Shown: positions 7,993-16,874, numbered from the stretch's first letter. The stretch is DNA of 64,000 nt from Jatrophihabitans sp. (GCA_036389035.1 DASVQQ010000007.1:310001-374000), one strand, 5' to 3'. Program-made: numbers and translations. The notes: generated by a model from the letters alone, not told the origin.

Positions 7993-8712
7993 ATGGCGAA
8001 GGCAGCGCGCAAGTCAGCGGCTAAGGCAGTGGAGGACGGCGGAGCTGTCGAGCGGGTGCCGCTCAGCCGGGACCGGGTGCTGCGCGGCGCGGTCGCGGTG
8101 GCCGACGCCGGCGGCATCGCGGCTCTCACGATCCGCACGCTGGCCCAGGAACTCGGGGTCAAGCCGATGTCGGTCTACCACTACGTGGCCAACAAGGACG
8201 AGATTCTCGACGGCATCGTCGACCTGGTCTTCAGCGAGTTCGAACTACCCGAGCCCGGCGGCGATTGGCGCAAACAGATGCGCCGGCGAGCCGACTCGGC
8301 CCGCGAGGTGCTTCGGCGCCATCCCTGGGCGACCGTGCTGCTGCAGTCGCGTCTCAACGCCGGCCCGGCCACCCTGCGACACCACAACGCGGTCATCGGC
8401 GCCCTGCGCGGGGCGGGCTTCACCGTCGAGCAGACCGCCCACGCCTTCGCCCTGATCGACAGCTACCTGTACGGCTTCGCGATGTCAGAGACCGCGCTGC
8501 CCATCCACGGCCCCGAGAGCGTCGCCGACCTCGCCGAAGAGATGGTGCGGCGGTTCCCGGTCGATGAGTACCCGCACCTGTTCGAGTTCACCACCCAGCA
8601 CATCATGCAGCCGGGCTATGACTTCGGCGCGGAGTTCGAGTTCGGGCTCAACCTGATCCTCGACGCGCTGGCCAGCTCGCTCCCGCACGATGGCAGCGAA
8701 CCGTCGCAGTAG
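7993..8712 (+). CDS. TetR-family repressor
   Basis: A 239-residue regulator. The N-terminal helix-turn-helix contains TIRTLAQELGVKPMSVYHYV followed by KDEILDGI, the standard TetR pattern. The C-terminal ligand domain resembles tetracycline-repressor-type C domains (HHNAVIGALRGAGFTVEQ, FGLNLILDAL). A basic, Ala/Lys-rich tail of about 25 residues precedes the DNA-binding domain. GTG at 7990 immediately before the ATG is an alternative start. It is divergent from the ABC-2 exporter, with three operator palindromes between them, so it most likely represses that exporter and itself and is released by the exported ligand. Confidence 0.92.
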   Translation: MAKAARKSAAKAVEDGGAVERVPLSRDRVLRGAVAVADAGGIAALTIRTLAQELGVKPMSVYHYVANKDEILDGIVDLVFSEFELPEPGGDWRKQMRRRADSAREVLRRHPWATVLLQSRLNAGPATLRHHNAVIGALRGAGFTVEQTAHAFALIDSYLYGFAMSETALPIHGPESVADLAEEMVRRFPVDEYPHLFEFTTQHIMQPGYDFGAEFEFGLNLILDALASSLPHDGSEPSQ

Positions 8713-8756
8713 CCGGCTCCGCGAGCGCCCGGCAGCCCGCGCCGGCGCTGTGATGT

Positions 8757-9263
8757 CTAACCCGGCCTTCCGACGATCTTGCGAGCGTCCTTCATGAGCA
8801 ACATCAGATGCAGCGGGTCGGTCGGGGACTGCTCGAAGTCGTAGTGCAGGTAGAACTCGCGTGCGCGCTCGTGCAACGCATGGACCAGCAGCGCCCTAAT
8901 TCCGACGATCTCAGCCGCGGCTACCGTGCGAGCGATCGCGTCACGCAGCAGTTGGCTGCCCAGTCGACGGCCCTGCTCCTTCAGGTCCACCGCTAAGCGG
9001 CCGAGCAGCACCACCGGGATCGGCTCAGGCATCCCCTGGCCCACCCGCGGGGTGGCCGCCAATCGCTGAACACTGCCTGTCGCCAGCGCGTAGTAGCCGA
9101 CCACGCGCCCGTCGCGGCAGGTCACGAAGCAGCGGGATGCGCCAGTCGCCTGGTTGATTACCGATCGCTTCCTCAGCCACTCGTCCAGACTGGGTTCGCC
9201 GCTGTCGAAATCCGCGAGGTCGTCCTCGCTGCCAATAGGCCGTGGAGTCGAGTACCCGCTCAC
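8757..9263 (-). CDS. tacT: GNAT-type toxin (TacT-like)
   Basis: A 168-residue acetyltransferase. It has the LDEWLRKRS and ATGSVQRL blocks near the start, LLGRLAVDLKEQGRRLGSQLL (acetyl-CoA loop QGRRLG) and the terminal REFYLHYDFEQSP, whose Tyr matches the catalytic Tyr of TacT toxins. TacT enzymes acetylate the amino group of aminoacyl-tRNAs and stop translation. I chose the GTG at 9263 because it overlaps the antitoxin stop as GTGA; the longer open frame upstream lies inside the antitoxin. The gene order antitoxin then toxin is the family norm. Confidence 0.88.
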   Translation of the reverse strand: MSGYSTPRPIGSEDDLADFDSGEPSLDEWLRKRSVINQATGASRCFVTCRDGRVVGYYALATGSVQRLAATPRVGQGMPEPIPVVLLGRLAVDLKEQGRRLGSQLLRDAIARTVAAAEIVGIRALLVHALHERAREFYLHYDFEQSPTDPLHLMLLMKDARKIVGRPG

Positions 9264-9529
9264 TCGAAGATCGACTCGCTGGCGAACAGCTTCTCCAACC
9301 TCGGCTTGGGCGCCACCGGCCGATCCAGGACGGCAAGAAACTCCTGCCACGCGGCGTCGTCGAGCACGAACAACCGCCGATCGACCAGGACGTCACGGGC
9401 ATGGGACACGGCCGCTTCAACCGTGAAGTCAGTGATGCTGGTGCCTGCGACCTCGGCTGCGCGACGTATCAAGGCATCCTGATCCGAGGTCAGACGAACG
9501 GCGAGGCGAGAATCTTTCATCACGGACAT
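9260..9529 (-). CDS. tacA: DUF1778 / TacA-like ribbon-helix-helix antitoxin
   Basis: An 89-residue protein. The N-terminal ribbon-helix-helix (SRLAVRLTSDQDALIRRAAE, GTSITDFTVEAA) binds DNA. The C-terminal part (FVLDDAAWQEFLAVLDRP) matches the conserved toxin-binding tail of DUF1778 proteins. It neutralises the GNAT toxin and represses the operon. The neighbouring inverted repeat at 9542-9554 is a good candidate operator. Confidence 0.9.
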   Translation of the reverse strand: MSVMKDSRLAVRLTSDQDALIRRAAEVAGTSITDFTVEAAVSHARDVLVDRRLFVLDDAAWQEFLAVLDRPVAPKPRLEKLFASESIFE

Positions 9530-9541
9530 ATCTCAAGTGTG

Positions 9542-9564
9542 CGCCTGATAGGCGTACGCGTCAA
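9542..9564 (-). promoter_or_regulatory. Promoter and operator of the tacAT pair
   Basis: TTGACG (9564-9559) is a good -35. Seventeen bases on lies the weak -10 candidate CACACT, just before the antitoxin start. The inverted repeat CGCCT-GAT-AGGCG (9542-9554) fills the space between the two boxes, the expected place for autorepression by the RHH antitoxin. The -10 is poor, so the exact start of transcription is uncertain. Confidence 0.5.
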
Positions 9565-9646
9565 CCCGGCTTCTACGCGATCGACCTTGCCACCGGAAGG
9601 CCCGAGTTCAGGTCGGCGCCGACCCGCCGCATAAGTCCGCCTTGGG

Positions 9647-10366
9647 CTAGGCGGGGAAAACCTTCTTGGCTGCTTGCCCGATTGCGCGGGTGGCGGTTGC
9701 GTCTACCCCGCCGCCCATGACGCCCCCGACTCCGGGGATCATCTTGGCAAGGGTGACGGCAGATCTCTTCGTGCCGTACTTGGCGAGAAGGTAGAACCCG
9801 GCCTTTGCGTTGATCTTGTGGATCACTGCCATCGGCACCGCGGCGATCGCCTGCTTGGCGGCCTGCTTTCCGATCACAACTCCGAGTTCAGACAGAACGG
9901 CCTGCGCGCTGCTACCGGCAGCCGTCAACATGATCATGGCTTGGGTGTGCGGATCGTCGAGCTTGTAACCGCGCAGATAAGCAATCGCTCCGACCATCCG
10001 GGCGTTGATGATCAGGCTGCCGGCCATGTTGGCAGGCAGGCTCACCGCCAGCGTCATCAGGCCACCCAGCCCCGTGATGAAACCCTGCGTTCCAGACGCG
10101 GCAACGGACTCACGAATGATGCGCCGGATCGCTGCCTCGGGGTCACCGCCGTCACCGCTGTCTCCACCCACCACAGTCCCCGTGCTGCCCGGTGGCGCAG
10201 TGCTGACGCCGAGATCCGCCTGTCCGGGCCGCGTCCGCGCGAGACGATCGAGTGCGTAGGCAGCGGATCCAGTGATAGGTCCAAGGCCCTCCTGCACTAC
10301 GTGCGTCACGAGTTTCTGCAGCTGGCCGCTGGCCTTCTCCAAGGATGTGCCCACGGTGTCTGCCAT
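9647..10366 (-). CDS. EcsC-family protein
   Basis: A 239-residue protein matching the EcsC family pattern: conserved FITGLGGLMTLAVSLPANMAGSLIINARMVGAIAYLRGY, then MLTAAGSSAQAVLSELG and the glycine-rich IPGVGGVMGGGVDATATRAIGQ. A low-complexity Gly/Pro/Asp linker sits near residues 55-75. The central and C-terminal hydrophobic stretches suggest membrane association. The role is unknown; in Bacillus EcsC lies beside an ABC transporter, but no such context is present here. A good AAGGGAC ribosome site precedes the ATG. Confidence 0.8.
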   Translation of the reverse strand: MADTVGTSLEKASGQLQKLVTHVVQEGLGPITGSAAYALDRLARTRPGQADLGVSTAPPGSTGTVVGGDSGDGGDPEAAIRRIIRESVAASGTQGFITGLGGLMTLAVSLPANMAGSLIINARMVGAIAYLRGYKLDDPHTQAMIMLTAAGSSAQAVLSELGVVIGKQAAKQAIAAVPMAVIHKINAKAGFYLLAKYGTKRSAVTLAKMIPGVGGVMGGGVDATATRAIGQAAKKVFPA

Positions 10367-10477
10367 GACGTCCCTTCAGTCAATCCATTCTCACCCGAAT
10401 TTCGGCCGCCGGGCGACAGTACAGCCTGTTCAACAGTCAGGGTGCAACGTCGTGCCGGCGCCATCCGAGGCGCGTGC

Positions 10478-12901
10478 TCAGCGGGCCGGGCGCCAGCGAG
10501 CGTGCCGGGTGCCCGGGTCCGGTTCGCGAATCAGGGTCAGCCGTGGCCGGGGCCCGTCGGTGCGGCCGGTCGGCGGCTTGCGGCTGCCGGCGCGGTACTG
10601 CGCCGGCCAGTCCGCGCCGGGGCCGCGGTACTCCTGCTCGGCGGCGGCGTGCAGCGTCCAATGCGGGTCGTACAGGTGCGGCCGGCCGACCGCCACCAGG
10701 TCGGCGCGACCGGCCAGCAGCACCGAGTTGACGTCGTCGAAGGAGGCGATGGCGCCGACCGCGATCACCGCGACGCCGTAGCGCTCGCCGAGGTCATTGC
10801 GGATCCGGTCGGCATACGGCGTCTGGTAACTGCGCCCGTAGGCCGGCTTCTCGTCCTTGACCACCTGACCGGTCGAGACGTGGATGGCGTCGGAGCCGTG
10901 CTCGGCGAACGCCCGGGCGATCTCGACCGCCGCCTCGATGTCGTTGCCGCCCTCGTACCAGTCGGTCGCCGAGATCCGCACGCTGACCGGGCGCTCGGCG
11001 GGCCAGGCGGCACGCACCGCGTCGAAGACCTCGAGCGGGTAGCGCATCCGGTTGGCCAGCTCGCCGCCGTAGTGATCGGTGCGGACGTTGGACAGCGGGG
11101 ACAGGAACGAGGACAGCAGGTAGCCGTGCGCGCAGTGCAGTTCGAGCATGTCGAAACCGGCGCGGGCGCCGGCCTCGGCGCAGGCCACGAAGTCGGCCTT
11201 GATCTCGTCCAGCTCGGCCTGGGTCAGCTCGCGCGGCGCGGGGCTGGCCGGTGTGTAGGGCAGCGGCGACGGGCCGACGATTTCCCAGTTGCCGTCCGGC
11301 AGCGGCTCGTCGATGCCCTCCCACATCAGCTTGGTCGAGCCCTTGCGGCCCGAGTGGCCGAGCTGGATGCCGATCTTGGCGGTGCTCTGGCTGTGGACGA
11401 AGTCCACCACCCGCGCCCAGGCCTGCTCCTGTTCCGGGGTGTAGATGCCGGAGCAACCCGGGGTGATCCGCGCTGTGGGTGACACGCAGATCATCTCGGT
11501 CATCACCAGCCCGGCCCCGCCGAGTGCCCGGGAGCCCAGGTGCACCAGGTGAAAGTCGGTCGGCATGCCGTCGACCGCTGAGTAGGTGTCCATCGGCGAG
11601 ACCACCACCCGGTTCTTCAGCTCCAGCCGGCCGAGCCGGAACGGGTGGAACATCGGCGGGGCGGCATCCTCGGCCGCCGCCCGGTCAGGCTGGCCGGCCG
11701 GATCAGCCTGGTCGAACCCGTCGGCCCCGTAACGATCCCGCTCGTGCCGCGAGTACCAGGCGTCCATGCCGGCCACGAACTCCGGGTCGCGCAGCCGCAG
11801 GTTGTCATAGGTGATGCGGCGGCTGCGGGTGACGATGTTGAACGCGAACTGCTCCGGCGACTGGTCGACGTAGTGGCTGATGTTCTCGAACCAGTCCAGG
11901 CTGGCCCGGGCCGCGCGCTGGGTCGACAGCACCACCGGACGGCGTTCGGCCTCATAGGCCTGCACCGCGGTCGGCACGTCGGGATGCTCGTGCAGGCAGG
12001 CGACCAGCGCGAGCGCGTCCTCCATCGCCAGCTTCGTGCCCGAGCCGATCGAGAAGTGCGCGGTGTGCGCGGCGTCGCCGATCAGCACCACGTTGCCGTT
12101 TCGCCAGGTGTCGTTGGAGATGGTGTTGAAACTCTGCCACTTGGAGTTGTTGAGCAGGATCTGGTGGCCGTCCAGGATGTCACCGATCAGCTCCTGGACC
12201 CGGGCGACGGACTTCTCGTCGCTGACCCCCGGCGCGAACGTGGTCGAGGCCGACTCGGCGAACCCGGCCCGCTGCCAGACGTCGTCGTGCATCTCGACGA
12301 TGAAGGTGCTGCCGGTGGCGTCGTAGGGGTAGCCGTGCACCTGCATGATCCCGTACGGCGTCTGGCAGATGTAGAACTTGAAGGCCTCGAACACCAGGTC
12401 GGTGCCCAGCCACATGTACTTGTTGCGGCCCACCTCCATCGAGGGCCGGAAGACGTCGGCGTACTTGGTGCGCACCGCCGAGTTCGCGCCGTCGCAGGCC
12501 AGCACCAGGTCATAGTCCTGGCTGAGGGTGTCGACGTCGGGCGCCTCGGTGCGAAACCGCACGTCCACGCCGAGCTCGGCGCAGCGCTCCTGCAGCAACT
12601 GCAGCAGCTTCTTGCGGCTCATGGCCGCGAAGCCCTGGCCGCCGACCGTGGTCAGGGTGCCGCGGAAGTGGATGTCGATGTCGTCCCAGCGGGCGAACTG
12701 CTCGGCCATCCGGGAGTAGATCACCGGGTCGGCGTGCTCGATGCCGCCGAGGGTCTCATCGCTGAACACGACGCCGAAGCCGAAGGTGTCCTCGGCGGCG
12801 TTGCGCTCCCACACCCGGATCTCGGTGTCGGGGTCCAACGCCTTGGCCAGCGCGGCGAAGTACAGCCCGCCGGGGCCACCACCGATGATTGCGATGCGCA
12901 T
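10478..12901 (-). CDS. Bifunctional aryl-CoA monooxygenase/oxidoreductase (salicylyl-CoA 5-hydroxylase or 2-aminobenzoyl-CoA monooxygenase/reductase type)
   Basis: An 807-residue fusion. Residues 1 to about 390 are a flavin monooxygenase (MRIAIIGGGPGGLYFAAL dinucleotide motif, VLIGDAAHTAHFSIGSG). About 410 to the end is an old-yellow-enzyme/NADH:flavin oxidoreductase domain (MFHPFRLGRLELKNRVVVSP, QLGHSGRKGS, ELHCAHGYLLSSFLSP). This architecture is known from 2-aminobenzoyl-CoA monooxygenase/reductase, which hydroxylates and dearomatises the ring, and from proteins annotated as salicylyl-CoA 5-hydroxylase/oxidoreductase. AGGAAGGAG before the ATG at 12901 fixes the start. It lies 78 bp downstream of the aryl-CoA ligase. 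No ring-cleavage dioxygenase is nearby, which favours the dearomatising reaction. Confidence 0.9.
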   Translation of the reverse strand: MRIAIIGGGPGGLYFAALAKALDPDTEIRVWERNAAEDTFGFGVVFSDETLGGIEHADPVIYSRMAEQFARWDDIDIHFRGTLTTVGGQGFAAMSRKKLLQLLQERCAELGVDVRFRTEAPDVDTLSQDYDLVLACDGANSAVRTKYADVFRPSMEVGRNKYMWLGTDLVFEAFKFYICQTPYGIMQVHGYPYDATGSTFIVEMHDDVWQRAGFAESASTTFAPGVSDEKSVARVQELIGDILDGHQILLNNSKWQSFNTISNDTWRNGNVVLIGDAAHTAHFSIGSGTKLAMEDALALVACLHEHPDVPTAVQAYEAERRPVVLSTQRAARASLDWFENISHYVDQSPEQFAFNIVTRSRRITYDNLRLRDPEFVAGMDAWYSRHERDRYGADGFDQADPAGQPDRAAAEDAAPPMFHPFRLGRLELKNRVVVSPMDTYSAVDGMPTDFHLVHLGSRALGGAGLVMTEMICVSPTARITPGCSGIYTPEQEQAWARVVDFVHSQSTAKIGIQLGHSGRKGSTKLMWEGIDEPLPDGNWEIVGPSPLPYTPASPAPRELTQAELDEIKADFVACAEAGARAGFDMLELHCAHGYLLSSFLSPLSNVRTDHYGGELANRMRYPLEVFDAVRAAWPAERPVSVRISATDWYEGGNDIEAAVEIARAFAEHGSDAIHVSTGQVVKDEKPAYGRSYQTPYADRIRNDLGERYGVAVIAVGAIASFDDVNSVLLAGRADLVAVGRPHLYDPHWTLHAAAEQEYRGPGADWPAQYRAGSRKPPTGRTDGPRPRLTLIREPDPGTRHARWRPAR

Positions 12902-12979
12902 GCGTCGCTCCTTCCTGCGCTCGGGGCGCCGTGCCAGCCGGACCTTTTTGCCGGCTGGCACGGCCGACCCTGGGCGCGC

Positions 12980-14602
12980 TTAGCGCGCGGCTTCGGTCTC
13001 GCGAAGCCGGAACCGTTGAACCTTGCCGGTGGACGTGCGGGGCAACGCCGCGGCGAACTCGATGGAACGGGGGTACTTGTACGGCGCGATCGTCTGCTTG
13101 GTGAAGTCCTGCAGCTCGCTGACCTTGGCCGCGTCCTGGGCAGCGCCCTCGCGCAGCACCACCACGGCGTGCACCGTCGAACCGCGCTCGGCGTCGGGCC
13201 GGGCGACCACCGCGCACTCCACCACGTCCGGGTGCTGCTCGAGGGCACGCTCCACCTCGGGCGCGGCGATGTTGTATCCGGAGGAGACGATCATGTCGTC
13301 ACTGCGGGCCTGGTACCAGAAGTAGCCGTCGGAGTCGCGGATGTAGGTGTCGCCGGTGACGTTCCAGCCATGCTGGACGTAGACGGCCTGCCGCGGGTCG
13401 GCCAGGTAACGGCAGCCGGTCGGTCCGGTGACCGCCAGCCGGCCGGCGGTGCCGTCCGGGGCCGGCTTGCCGTCGGCGTCGAGCACCGCCGCGGTGTAGC
13501 CGGGCACCGCCTTGCCGGTCGCGCCCGGCCGGATGTCGCCGTCGGACGCCGAGATGAACACGTGCAGCATCTCGGTGCTGCCGATGCCGTCGATCAACTC
13601 GATGCCGGTCTTGTCCTGCAGCTCCTGCCAGACCGGCTTGGGCAGGTGCTCACCGGCCGACACCGCGCGCCGCACGGTGGCCAGCCGGTGCTGCTGGCCG
13701 GCGCGCAGGATCGCCCGGTAGGCGGTCGGCGCGGTGAACAGCACGGTGGCGCGGTGTCGCTCCACGGCCTCGGCGAGCTCGGTGGGGGTGGCGCGTTCGA
13801 TCAGCAGCGTCGAGGCCCCGATCCGCAGCGGGAACACCAGCAGGCCGCCGAGGCCGAAGGTGAAGGCCAGTGGCGGGGTGCCGGTGAAGACGTCGTCGGG
13901 CCGGCCGGCGACGGTGTGCTTGCCGAACGTGTCGGCGATCGCCAGCACGTCGCGGTGAAAGTGCATCGTCGCCTTGGGGTTTCCGGTGGTGCCCGAGGTC
14001 GGCGCCAGCAGCGCGACATCGTCGGCCGCGGTGTCGACGTTGACGAACTCGGTCGGCTTGGCCGCGCTGAGCCCGATCAGGTCCTCGGCGTCCTCGCCGC
14101 CGTAGCGCAGCATCGGTATCCCGCCGGCCGAGGTCGCCGGCTCGAGGTCGTCGACGAAGCGGTGGTCGCACAGAGCCAGGCTGGCGCGGGTCAGGTCGAT
14201 CAGCTGGGTGATCTCGCCGCTGCGCAGCATCGGCACGGTGGTCACCACCACACCGCCGGCCTTGAGCACCGCGAACCAGCAGGCCACCAGCCACGGGTTG
14301 TTCGGCCCGCGCAGCAGCACCCGCTGGCCGGGCAGCAGGCCGGCGTCCTCGCTCAGATAGTGGGCCAACTGGTTGGCGCGGGCGAGCAGTTGCCCGTAAC
14401 TCCAGGTCTCCCGCTCGCTGCGCAGGGCAGGCCGGTCGGCGCCGTGCTCGGCCACCACGTCGTCGAGCAGCGCCGCCGCGCAGTTGAGCCGCTGGGGGTA
14501 GTGAAGCTCCGGCAGGTCGAAGCGAAAGTCCGGCCACTGCTCCCGCGGCGGGAGGTTGTCCCGGCAGAACGTGTCCACGTGGGCGGACGGTGCGAGCTCC
14601 AC
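12980..14602 (-). CDS. Benzoate/aminobenzoate-CoA ligase-family enzyme
   Basis: A 540-residue AMP-forming ligase with PTSGTTGNPKATMHFHRD (P-loop), the later GSTEMLHVF block, SGYNIAAPEVE and the C-terminal lysine in TSTGKVQRF. The overall pattern fits the benzoate-CoA ligase family, and the position next to the aryl-CoA hydroxylase points to activation of an aromatic acid such as anthranilate or salicylate. The GTG at 14602 has GGAAGGAG upstream. It is divergent from the PaaX regulator, with a 164-bp shared promoter region. The precise acid cannot be deduced from sequence. Confidence 0.88.
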   Translation of the reverse strand: MELAPSAHVDTFCRDNLPPREQWPDFRFDLPELHYPQRLNCAAALLDDVVAEHGADRPALRSERETWSYGQLLARANQLAHYLSEDAGLLPGQRVLLRGPNNPWLVACWFAVLKAGGVVVTTVPMLRSGEITQLIDLTRASLALCDHRFVDDLEPATSAGGIPMLRYGGEDAEDLIGLSAAKPTEFVNVDTAADDVALLAPTSGTTGNPKATMHFHRDVLAIADTFGKHTVAGRPDDVFTGTPPLAFTFGLGGLLVFPLRIGASTLLIERATPTELAEAVERHRATVLFTAPTAYRAILRAGQQHRLATVRRAVSAGEHLPKPVWQELQDKTGIELIDGIGSTEMLHVFISASDGDIRPGATGKAVPGYTAAVLDADGKPAPDGTAGRLAVTGPTGCRYLADPRQAVYVQHGWNVTGDTYIRDSDGYFWYQARSDDMIVSSGYNIAAPEVERALEQHPDVVECAVVARPDAERGSTVHAVVVLREGAAQDAAKVSELQDFTKQTIAPYKYPRSIEFAAALPRTSTGKVQRFRLRETEAAR

Positions 14603-14766
14603 GGTTTCGACTCCTTCCCCCGGGGCGCTTGCCAGTATTCTCTAGTTGTGACGACAGTCAAGAACGCGCGATACTTTGGCGCCGCGTCGGCGATCGTTGG
14701 CCGCTCAGCAGGGTCCGCTTCGGCAGGTCGCCCTGCTGCCAGGCCAACGACCAGGAACGGGTCGCG

Positions 14767-15618
14767 ATGAGCAGCGCCGTGAAGCCGGCCGGCGCCTCAG
14801 ACGAGCTGCTCGTCGAGGCCCAGCCCCGTCAGCTGATCGTCACCATCTACGGCCTGTACGCGCGTGAGGAGCCGAACTGGCTGCCGATCGCCTCGGTCGT
14901 GCGGTTGATGAGCGACCTGGGCGTCGACGGCCAGGCGGTGCGATCCTCGATCTCGCGCCTCAAGCGCCGGGCGACGTTGCAGGCCCTGCGGATCGACGGA
15001 GCTGCCGGGTACGCGCTGTCCCCGTCGACGATCCAGGCGATGCGCGAGGGCGACCGGCGGATCTTCGACCAGCGGCACGCCAGCCTGGCCGACGGATGGG
15101 TGCAGGTCGTCTTCACGGTGCCCGAGGCCGAGCGGGGCAAGCGGCACGAGCTGCGGACCAGGCTCGCCGGGCTCGGCTTCGGCCCGGTCGCCCCTGGCGT
15201 CTGGCTGGCGCCCGGCGCGCTGGCCGACGAGGTCAGCCACGTGCTGGCCCGCCAGCAGCTGGCCGGCTACGTCGACATCTTCCGCGGCCAGTACCTCGGC
15301 TATGCCGAGCTGGCCGGCCGGGTGGGGGACTGGTGGGACCTGGAGGGCCTGGCCGCCAAGTACGCCCAGTTCCTCGGTCACTACCGGCCGGTGAGCCGCC
15401 GGCTGGCCGGCCGGGCGCCGGACGGCGGCGCCGCCTTCGCCGAGTACGTCCGGATGCTGACCGCGTGGCGGCGGCTGCGCTACCTCGACCCCGGCCTGCC
15501 GGCCGAGGTGCTGCCACCCCGCTGGGACGGCGCGGCGGCGGCGGAGTTGTTCGGTGAGCTCAGCGACGTGTTGCGTCCGCCGGCGTACCAGCACGCGCTG
15601 CGGGTGATCCGCGACTGA
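14767..15618 (+). CDS. PaaX-family transcriptional regulator
   Basis: A 283-residue regulator: N-terminal winged-helix part (QLIVTIYGLYARE, VRSSISRLKRRATL), PaaX central domain (GWVQVVFTVPEAERGKRHE, PGVWLAPG) and C-terminal domain with RLRYLDPGLPAEVLPPRWDG. PaaX proteins repress phenylacetate or other aryl-CoA pathways and are released by the aryl-CoA intermediate. The ATG at 14767 was preferred over the longer open frame because the homology starts just after it. It is divergent from the ligase/hydroxylase genes and convergent with the RidA-SDR-ECH-ACAD operon, so it probably controls both. Confidence 0.9.
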   Translation: MSSAVKPAGASDELLVEAQPRQLIVTIYGLYAREEPNWLPIASVVRLMSDLGVDGQAVRSSISRLKRRATLQALRIDGAAGYALSPSTIQAMREGDRRIFDQRHASLADGWVQVVFTVPEAERGKRHELRTRLAGLGFGPVAPGVWLAPGALADEVSHVLARQQLAGYVDIFRGQYLGYAELAGRVGDWWDLEGLAAKYAQFLGHYRPVSRRLAGRAPDGGAAFAEYVRMLTAWRRLRYLDPGLPAEVLPPRWDGAAAAELFGELSDVLRPPAYQHALRVIRD

Positions 15619-15626
15619 ACCGGCGT

Positions 15627-15665
15627 CCGGTCAAGCCGGGTGCGGAGCCCGGTCAAGCCGGGTGC
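15627..15665. repeat. Two 17-bp direct repeats between convergent genes
   Basis: CCGGTCAAGCCGGGTGC occurs at 15627-15643 and 15649-15665 (22-bp period) in the 61-bp gap between the converging paaX and ridA-like genes. Each copy can form a small CCGG/CCGG hairpin, so the pair may act as a weak bidirectional terminator. That role is inferred only. Confidence 0.6.
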
Positions 15666-15679
15666 CGGGATGAAAGCTG

Positions 15680-16081
15680 TCAGCGGGGGATCTCGGCCAC
15701 GCCCTGCAGCTCGATGAGAGCGTCCTCGTCCCAGAGCCGGGCGATGCCGATGCCGGCCATCGCCGGGTACTCGGTGCCGGCCAGCCGCCGCCAGACCGCG
15801 CCGATCTCGCGGGCGTTGGCCCGGTAGTCGGCGATGTCGACGATGTAGATCGTGACGGTGGCCAGGTGCTCGGCGGCGCCGCCGGCGGCGGCCAGCGCGG
15901 TCAGCAGGTTGCTCAGCGCCTGCTCGAACTGCTCCACGATGGTCGAGCCGACGATGGCGCCGGCCTTGTCGAGCGCGGTCTGGCCGGCCAGGTAGACCCG
16001 CGCGGTGTCGGTGGCGCGCACCGCGTGCGCGAAGCCGGACGGCCGGCCCAGCTCCTCGGGGTTGATCCGCTCCAAAGTCAT
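15680..16081 (-). CDS. RidA/YjgF-family protein lacking the catalytic arginine
   Basis: A 133-residue protein with the RidA fold: VYLAGQTALDKAG, QFEQALSNLLTALAAAGG, VTIYIVDIADY and the terminal LIELQGVAEI. Archetypal RidA enzymes hydrolyse imines using an Arg in a PARSCVEVARL-type segment; here the segment reads PAMAGIGIARL, so the Arg is Met. It therefore belongs with the Rid subgroups that do not carry the deaminase residue. The ATG at 16081 has a GGGAG site. In an aminobenzoyl-CoA pathway such a protein could handle the enamine left by ring reduction, or bind a ring intermediate. Confidence 0.88.
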   Translation of the reverse strand: MTLERINPEELGRPSGFAHAVRATDTARVYLAGQTALDKAGAIVGSTIVEQFEQALSNLLTALAAAGGAAEHLATVTIYIVDIADYRANAREIGAVWRRLAGTEYPAMAGIGIARLWDEDALIELQGVAEIPR

Positions 16082-16112
16082 GAACACTCCCGGCGCTCGC
16101 TGCGATCCACCC

Positions 16113-16874
16113 TCATGACTGCACCGATCCTCCGTCGACATTGATTCCCTGCCCGGTCACCGCGGCGTTCGCCAGGCAGAATCGAACGGCCTCGGCCACC
16201 TCGTCGGGTTCGATCAACCGCCCGATCGGCTGCCTGCGGGCCAGCGCGGCACGCGCGTCGTCCGGGCCACGGCCGCTGCGGGCGGCGATCGCCTCGACGG
16301 TCGCATCGGTCATCGGGGTGTCGACGTAGCCGGGGCAGACGGCGTTGACGGTCACCCCGGACCGGGCCAGCTCGGCGGCCGCGGCGCGCACCAGGCCGAG
16401 CACGCCGTGCTTGGAGGCGGTGTAGGCCGCGACCTGCGCCTCACCGCGCTTGGCCACCACCGACGCGATGACGACGATCCGGCCCCAGCCGCTGCCGGTC
16501 ATCGACGGCAACGCCCGGCGCATCAGCCGGAACGGCGCGGTGAGGTTGAGCTCGAGCATCTGGGCCCACTGCTGGTCGGAGGTGTCGACGATCGGAGCGG
16601 CGATTCCGGCGCCGGCGTTGCAGACCAGCACCTCGACCGGCCCCCAGTCCCGCTCGATCCGGCTGAAGGCAGCCTCGACCGCGCCGGGGTCGGTCACGTC
16701 GGCGGGCACGCTCAGGGTCGGCCCCGGCAACGCCGCGCCCAGCTCGTCCAGGGCGGCGCCGTCGCGGCCCAGCAGCGCCACCCGATGGCCGTCGCGCGAC
16801 AGCGCCGAGGCGACCGCCGCGCCGATCCCGCGGCTGGCGCCGGCGACCAGGCAGACCCGGCCGGCGTCGCTCAA
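16113..16874 (-). CDS. Short-chain dehydrogenase/reductase
   Basis: A 253-residue classical SDR: cofactor loop AGASRGIG, CNAGAG, catalytic Ser (VVIASVV), Tyr-Lys pair YTASK, and PGYVDTPMT. It ends with the typical GQGINVDGG. The start overlaps the enoyl-CoA hydratase stop by 4 bp and the RidA-like gene follows 31 bp on. In this operon it would oxidise the hydroxyacyl-CoA formed by the hydratase, or reduce a ring carbonyl. The substrate is inferred from context only. Confidence 0.92.
   Translation of the reverse strand: MSDAGRVCLVAGASRGIGAAVASALSRDGHRVALLGRDGAALDELGAALPGPTLSVPADVTDPGAVEAAFSRIERDWGPVEVLVCNAGAGIAAPIVDTSDQQWAQMLELNLTAPFRLMRRALPSMTGSGWGRIVVIASVVAKRGEAQVAAYTASKHGVLGLVRAAAAELARSGVTVNAVCPGYVDTPMTDATVEAIAARSGRGPDDARAALARRQPIGRLIEPDEVAEAVRFCLANAAVTGQGINVDGGSVQS

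Noticed and set aside
11645..14770. A 1041-codon open frame on the plus strand opposite the hydroxylase and ligase genes
   Set aside because: It is an antisense shadow created by GC-rich third positions. It has no domain pattern, while the minus-strand genes show complete enzyme motifs.
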